NCBI GenBank assembly: GCA_902573325.1
Contig: CACGJH010000007.1
Coordinates: 1 to 64,000, forward strand
DNA: 64,000 nucleotides
Source of the DNA: an uncultured Alphaproteobacteria bacterium
Lineage (GTDB): Bacteria; Pseudomonadota; Alphaproteobacteria; HIMB59; GCA-002718135
Direction of reading: 5' to 3'
Part shown: positions 60,717 to 64,000 of the stretch, piece after piece
How positions within the stretch are numbered: position 1 is the first letter of the stretch
How the letters are laid out: every line of letters begins with the position of its first letter
The notes under the pieces: model-generated
The model's database searches: none
What the model was told of the DNA's origin: nothing
Seen by the model: only the letters and a program-made list of their open reading frames with translations
Position numbers and translations under genes: made by a program

Positions 60717-61838
60717 ATGAGTAATTCAGGATTAAACATGTCTAGACGCATTAGGAGGACTCCTTATACCGAGAAAGTAATTGAGGCTGGTGTAAGTGGT
60801 TTTACTGTAGTTAATCATATGCTTCTTCCAAAATCATATAAAGCAACAGTAGAAGAAGATTATTGGCACTTATCTAAAAATACTCAAATTTGGGATGTCT
60901 CATGTCAACGACAGGTTCAAATAATAGGAGAAGATGCTCCAAAATTAATACAACTCATGTCTCCAAGATCAATAAAAGATATGCCTATTGGTAAATGTTA
61001 CTATTATCCAATGATAGATGAAAATGCAGGGATGATAAATGATCCTGTACTTTTAAAATTAAGTGAAAATAAATATTGGCTATCAGTTGCAGATTCAGAT
61101 GTCCTTCTTTGGGCAAAAGGATTGGCTGTAGGAAGAAATTTTAAAGTTGATATTATAGAGCCAGATATTTATCCCTTAGCAATTCAAGGTCCAAAATCTG
61201 AAAAATTAATGTCATCAATATTTGGAGAAAAAATTAAAAAATTAAAATTCTTTCATTTTTCATTTTTTGAATTTGAAGGAACAAAGCAGATTATTGCAAG
61301 ATCAGGATATAGCAAACAAGATGGTTTTGAGATTTATCTTAAAGGTTTTAGTTTAGGAAAAAAACTTTGGGAAACTATTTGGGAAGCAGGAAAAGATTTT
61401 AATATTTCACCTGGATGTCCAAATTTAATTGATAGAATAGAAGGTGGTTTATTATCCTATGGTAATGAATTTACTTTAGAAAATAATCCAATTGAATGTG
61501 GATTTGATAATTATTGTAAAAATTTATCTCATGATTTCATTGGAAAAAATGCACTAAAAAAAATATTAAAAAATGGAATAGAAAAAAAAATAAAAGGAAT
61601 TACTTTTGACGGGTCCCCGACTCCTCCATGCTCAATACCTTTTCCTGTATATTCAAAAAATAGATTTCAAATTGGTAATATCACCTCTGGTATTTATTCA
61701 CCGTTTTTAAAAACCAATATTGGCCTATCAATGGTTGATAGAGATTATTGGAATGATGGACAGGATGTTATCGTATTAACACCAGACAATATTGAGAGAA
61801 AAGGTAAAGTGTGCTCACTACCTTTTAATTATTCCTAA
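60717..61838 (+). CDS. DmdA-like dimethylsulfoniopropionate demethylase / GcvT family
   Basis: RRIRRTPYTEKVIEAGVSGFTVVNHMLLPKSY; EDYWHLSKNTQIWDVSCQRQVQI; GKCYYYPMIDENAGMINDPVLLKL; IIARSGYSKQDGFEIYLKGF; 373 aa, close to known DmdA length; ORF track start (60675) is too far upstream. Confidence 0.8.
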   Translation: MSNSGLNMSRRIRRTPYTEKVIEAGVSGFTVVNHMLLPKSYKATVEEDYWHLSKNTQIWDVSCQRQVQIIGEDAPKLIQLMSPRSIKDMPIGKCYYYPMIDENAGMINDPVLLKLSENKYWLSVADSDVLLWAKGLAVGRNFKVDIIEPDIYPLAIQGPKSEKLMSSIFGEKIKKLKFFHFSFFEFEGTKQIIARSGYSKQDGFEIYLKGFSLGKKLWETIWEAGKDFNISPGCPNLIDRIEGGLLSYGNEFTLENNPIECGFDNYCKNLSHDFIGKNALKKILKNGIEKKIKGITFDGSPTPPCSIPFPVYSKNRFQIGNITSGIYSPFLKTNIGLSMVDRDYWNDGQDVIVLTPDNIERKGKVCSLPFNYS

Positions 61839-61839
61839 A

Positions 61840-62286
61840 ATGAGTCATTCAATCGAATTAAAGTGGGAGTTAGGAGATCAAAAACTCGAATTTGGAAAAT
61901 ACTTAACTGATCACAAAGTAATACTTAACGAAAATGTATCTATTGATGCGGGATCATCTCCAGATTATGGAGGGAGTGAAACTAATATTAATCCAGAACA
62001 AAAACTTGCTGCAGCTGTAAGTAGTTGTTTTATGATGACGTTTTTAGCTTTAGCTGCAAAAATGAAATGGCCAGTCATTAATTATAAAGATAAAGCAATT
62101 TCGTATTTAGGAAAAAATGCAGAAGGAAGAATGTACGTCAACAAAATAGAGCTAAATCCAGCTATAGCATTTGAAGATAATTTTAATATTTCTGATGAAG
62201 AAATGAAAAAGATGAAAGAGAGATCACATAAGTATTGTTTTATCGCTAATTCATTATCTAAAGATGTTGAAATTCAAATCAATTAA
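61840..62286 (+). CDS. OsmC family protein
   Basis: INPEQKLAAAVSSCFMMTFLALAAKMKWPV; EEMKKMKERSHKYCFIANSL (two conserved Cys); true ATG 61840. Confidence 0.92.
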   Translation: MSHSIELKWELGDQKLEFGKYLTDHKVILNENVSIDAGSSPDYGGSETNINPEQKLAAAVSSCFMMTFLALAAKMKWPVINYKDKAISYLGKNAEGRMYVNKIELNPAIAFEDNFNISDEEMKKMKERSHKYCFIANSLSKDVEIQIN

Positions 62287-63078
62287 ATGAATTTTAATCA
62301 AATATTAACTGAAAAAAATAATAATATTTTTAATATTATTCTTAATGACCAGAAAAACCAAAATACTTTAAGTGAAAACATGATCAATGAATTAACATCA
62401 GCGCTAGATATTGCTGATAAAGATAATGAAGTAAAAGTAATTATTTTATCATCAAAAGGTAATATTTTTTGTGCAGGACATAATTTAAAAGATTTAAATT
62501 CACAAAGATTGCAAAATGATAAAGGTGAAAGCTATTTTAAAAAAATATTTCAAATGTGCTCTCAACTTATGCTGAAAATTAATAAAAATAATAAACCAGT
62601 TATAGCTATGGTTCATGGTATTGCTACGGCAGCAGGCTGTCAGTTAATTTCTAGCTGTGATTTAGCTTACTCAAGTAGCAGAGCAAAATATGCAACCCCT
62701 GGTGTTAATATTGGATTATTTTGTTCTACACCAATGGTTCCATTATCAAGAACTGTAGGGAAAAAGCAAGCAATGGAAATGCTTCTCACTGGAGATCTTA
62801 TAGATGCAAATAAAGCATTAAGGATTGGTTTAATAAATGATGTCTTTGAAGAAGATAGTTTAAAAGAAAATGTATTTAAAATTGCTAAAAAAATATCGTC
62901 TAAATCTTCTAATACTATTAAAATTGGTAAAGAAGCTTTTTACAAACAAAAAGATATGAATTTAGAAGATGCATATACTTTTACTTCAAAGGTAATGACA
63001 GAAAATATGTTACATGATGATTCCAAAGAAGGTATTGAAGCTTTTTTAGAAAAAAGAGAACCAAACTGGAAAGAATAA
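62287..63078 (+). CDS. Enoyl-CoA hydratase/isomerase (crotonase) family protein
   Basis: NTLSENMINELTSALDIADKDNEVKVIILSSKGNIFCAGHNLKDL; GIATAAGCQLISSCDLAYSSSRAKYATPGVNIGLF. Confidence 0.92.
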   Translation: MNFNQILTEKNNNIFNIILNDQKNQNTLSENMINELTSALDIADKDNEVKVIILSSKGNIFCAGHNLKDLNSQRLQNDKGESYFKKIFQMCSQLMLKINKNNKPVIAMVHGIATAAGCQLISSCDLAYSSSRAKYATPGVNIGLFCSTPMVPLSRTVGKKQAMEMLLTGDLIDANKALRIGLINDVFEEDSLKENVFKIAKKISSKSSNTIKIGKEAFYKQKDMNLEDAYTFTSKVMTENMLHDDSKEGIEAFLEKREPNWKE

Positions 63079-63085
63079 TTACTTC

Positions 63086-64000
63086 TTAAAATGGGTCTGG
63101 TTGAGATGGATTGGTAGCTAGCCAAGTAGATTTAGTCTGCATGTAACTTTGCATTCCCTCCCATCCATTTTCACGACCGTATCCTGATTGCTTGAAGCCT
63201 CCAACCGGAGATTGAGTAGATGCATTAAAATAATTATTTATATAAACAGTTCCAGCCTCTATCTTATCCGCTAAACGTATAGCTTTATTAGTATCCTTAG
63301 TCCAAATACCTGCTGCAAGCCCATAAATAGTATCATTTGCAATTTTAATTACTTCATCTTCATCCTCCCAAGTTTGTATTGAAGCTACAGGTCCAAATAC
63401 TTCATTTTGAGCTAAATCATCTTCATTTGGAACATTGTCAAAAATAGTTGGTCCAATATAGTATCCTTCAGACTTTTGTTCTTTTCTTCCATCAATTAAT
63501 AATTTTAAACCTCTTTTTTCAGCTGCTTCTATCTTAGATAAAATAAATTCATATTGCTCTTTATTTGCTATAGGTCCTATTTGTGTTGCAACATCATTTG
63601 GGTGACCAACTTTAGCCTTTTTAACAACTTCTAATAAATTATGAGTAAATTTATCTTTTATATCTTTATGTACTAGTATCCTTGATCCTGAAATACAACT
63701 ATGGCCTGAAACTGGAAATATACCCGACACAACTCCATTTACTGATAAACTTAAATCAGCATCTTTGAATATAATTTGTGGTGATTTACCCCCTAACTCC
63801 ATAATAATAGGTTTAACATTTTTGGATGCACTTAAACTTGCTGCACTCCCCCCTTTTGTTCCGCCTGTAAAACTTATCATCCTAACATCTTGGTGTTCAA
63901 TAAGAGGCGCTCCAGTTGTAGCACCAAAACCAGTAACAACATTTATCAAACCTTCTGGAAGATCAGCTTCTTCTAAAATTTTCATTAACTCTAATGTAGA
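63086..64000 (-). CDS. Aldehyde dehydrogenase family protein, N-terminus truncated by window edge
   Basis: ISFTGGTKGG; IMELGGKSPQIIF; SGHSCISGSRILVHK catalytic Cys; NEVFGPVASI; frame stays open to 64000. Confidence 0.95.
   Translation of the reverse strand, partial: STLELMKILEEADLPEGLINVVTGFGATTGAPLIEHQDVRMISFTGGTKGGSAASLSASKNVKPIIMELGGKSPQIIFKDADLSLSVNGVVSGIFPVSGHSCISGSRILVHKDIKDKFTHNLLEVVKKAKVGHPNDVATQIGPIANKEQYEFILSKIEAAEKRGLKLLIDGRKEQKSEGYYIGPTIFDNVPNEDDLAQNEVFGPVASIQTWEDEDEVIKIANDTIYGLAAGIWTKDTNKAIRLADKIEAGTVYINNYFNASTQSPVGGFKQSGYGRENGWEGMQSYMQTKSTWLATNPSQPDPF

Noticed and set aside
1-64000. Search by eye for CRISPR arrays, IS elements, prophage genes, toxin-antitoxin or defence systems
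   Set aside because: No regularly spaced repeats, transposase, integrase, phage structural or defence-type proteins were recognised in any frame.

Overview
AT-rich, densely packed bacterial chromosome segment. It looks like a streamlined marine alphaproteobacterium: DUF2794 and DUF3553 proteins, a ScfR/RamB-type regulator, a GTTC-N7-GTTC SOS box at recA, and gene overlaps of a few nt. Roughly 1-32 kb is mostly housekeeping: guaA, rlmE, an RND pump, icd, alaS, recA, dksA, moaA, nadK, tRNA-Leu(TAA), map, purB, bolA/grxD, rpsD, trmJ, cimA, gltX, nadE, class II DAHP synthase, glmU. From 33 kb on, the window is dominated by catabolism of small nitrogenous/methylated compounds. There is a polyamine/agmatine locus (puuB, puuA, potFGHI-type ABC, aguAB). 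Next is a carnitine-type locus (thioesterase, BKACE, carnitine dehydrogenase) with a PhnZ/TmpB-like HD-domain protein. Last is a large divergent cluster (47-64 kb) built around a dipeptide-type ABC transporter. It carries a BHMT-like homocysteine methyltransferase, a GcvT paralog, an FMN 2-hydroxyacid oxidase, a ThDP decarboxylase-like enzyme, a transthyretin-like protein with an altered C-terminus, a DmdA-like demethylase, OsmC, a crotonase and an aldehyde dehydrogenase. The best candidate for an undescribed system is this last cluster. Its gene content fits conversion of a 2-hydroxy acid to a 2-oxo acid, then an aldehyde, then an acid feeding a DmdA-like demethylase. I also flag an untracked 59-aa ORF divergent from the ScfR-type regulator with matching operator-like repeats, and strong hairpins just downstream of three ABC substrate-binding-protein genes. 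No CRISPR array, transposon, prophage or rRNA was seen. All functional calls are from reading the protein sequences; no database search was run.
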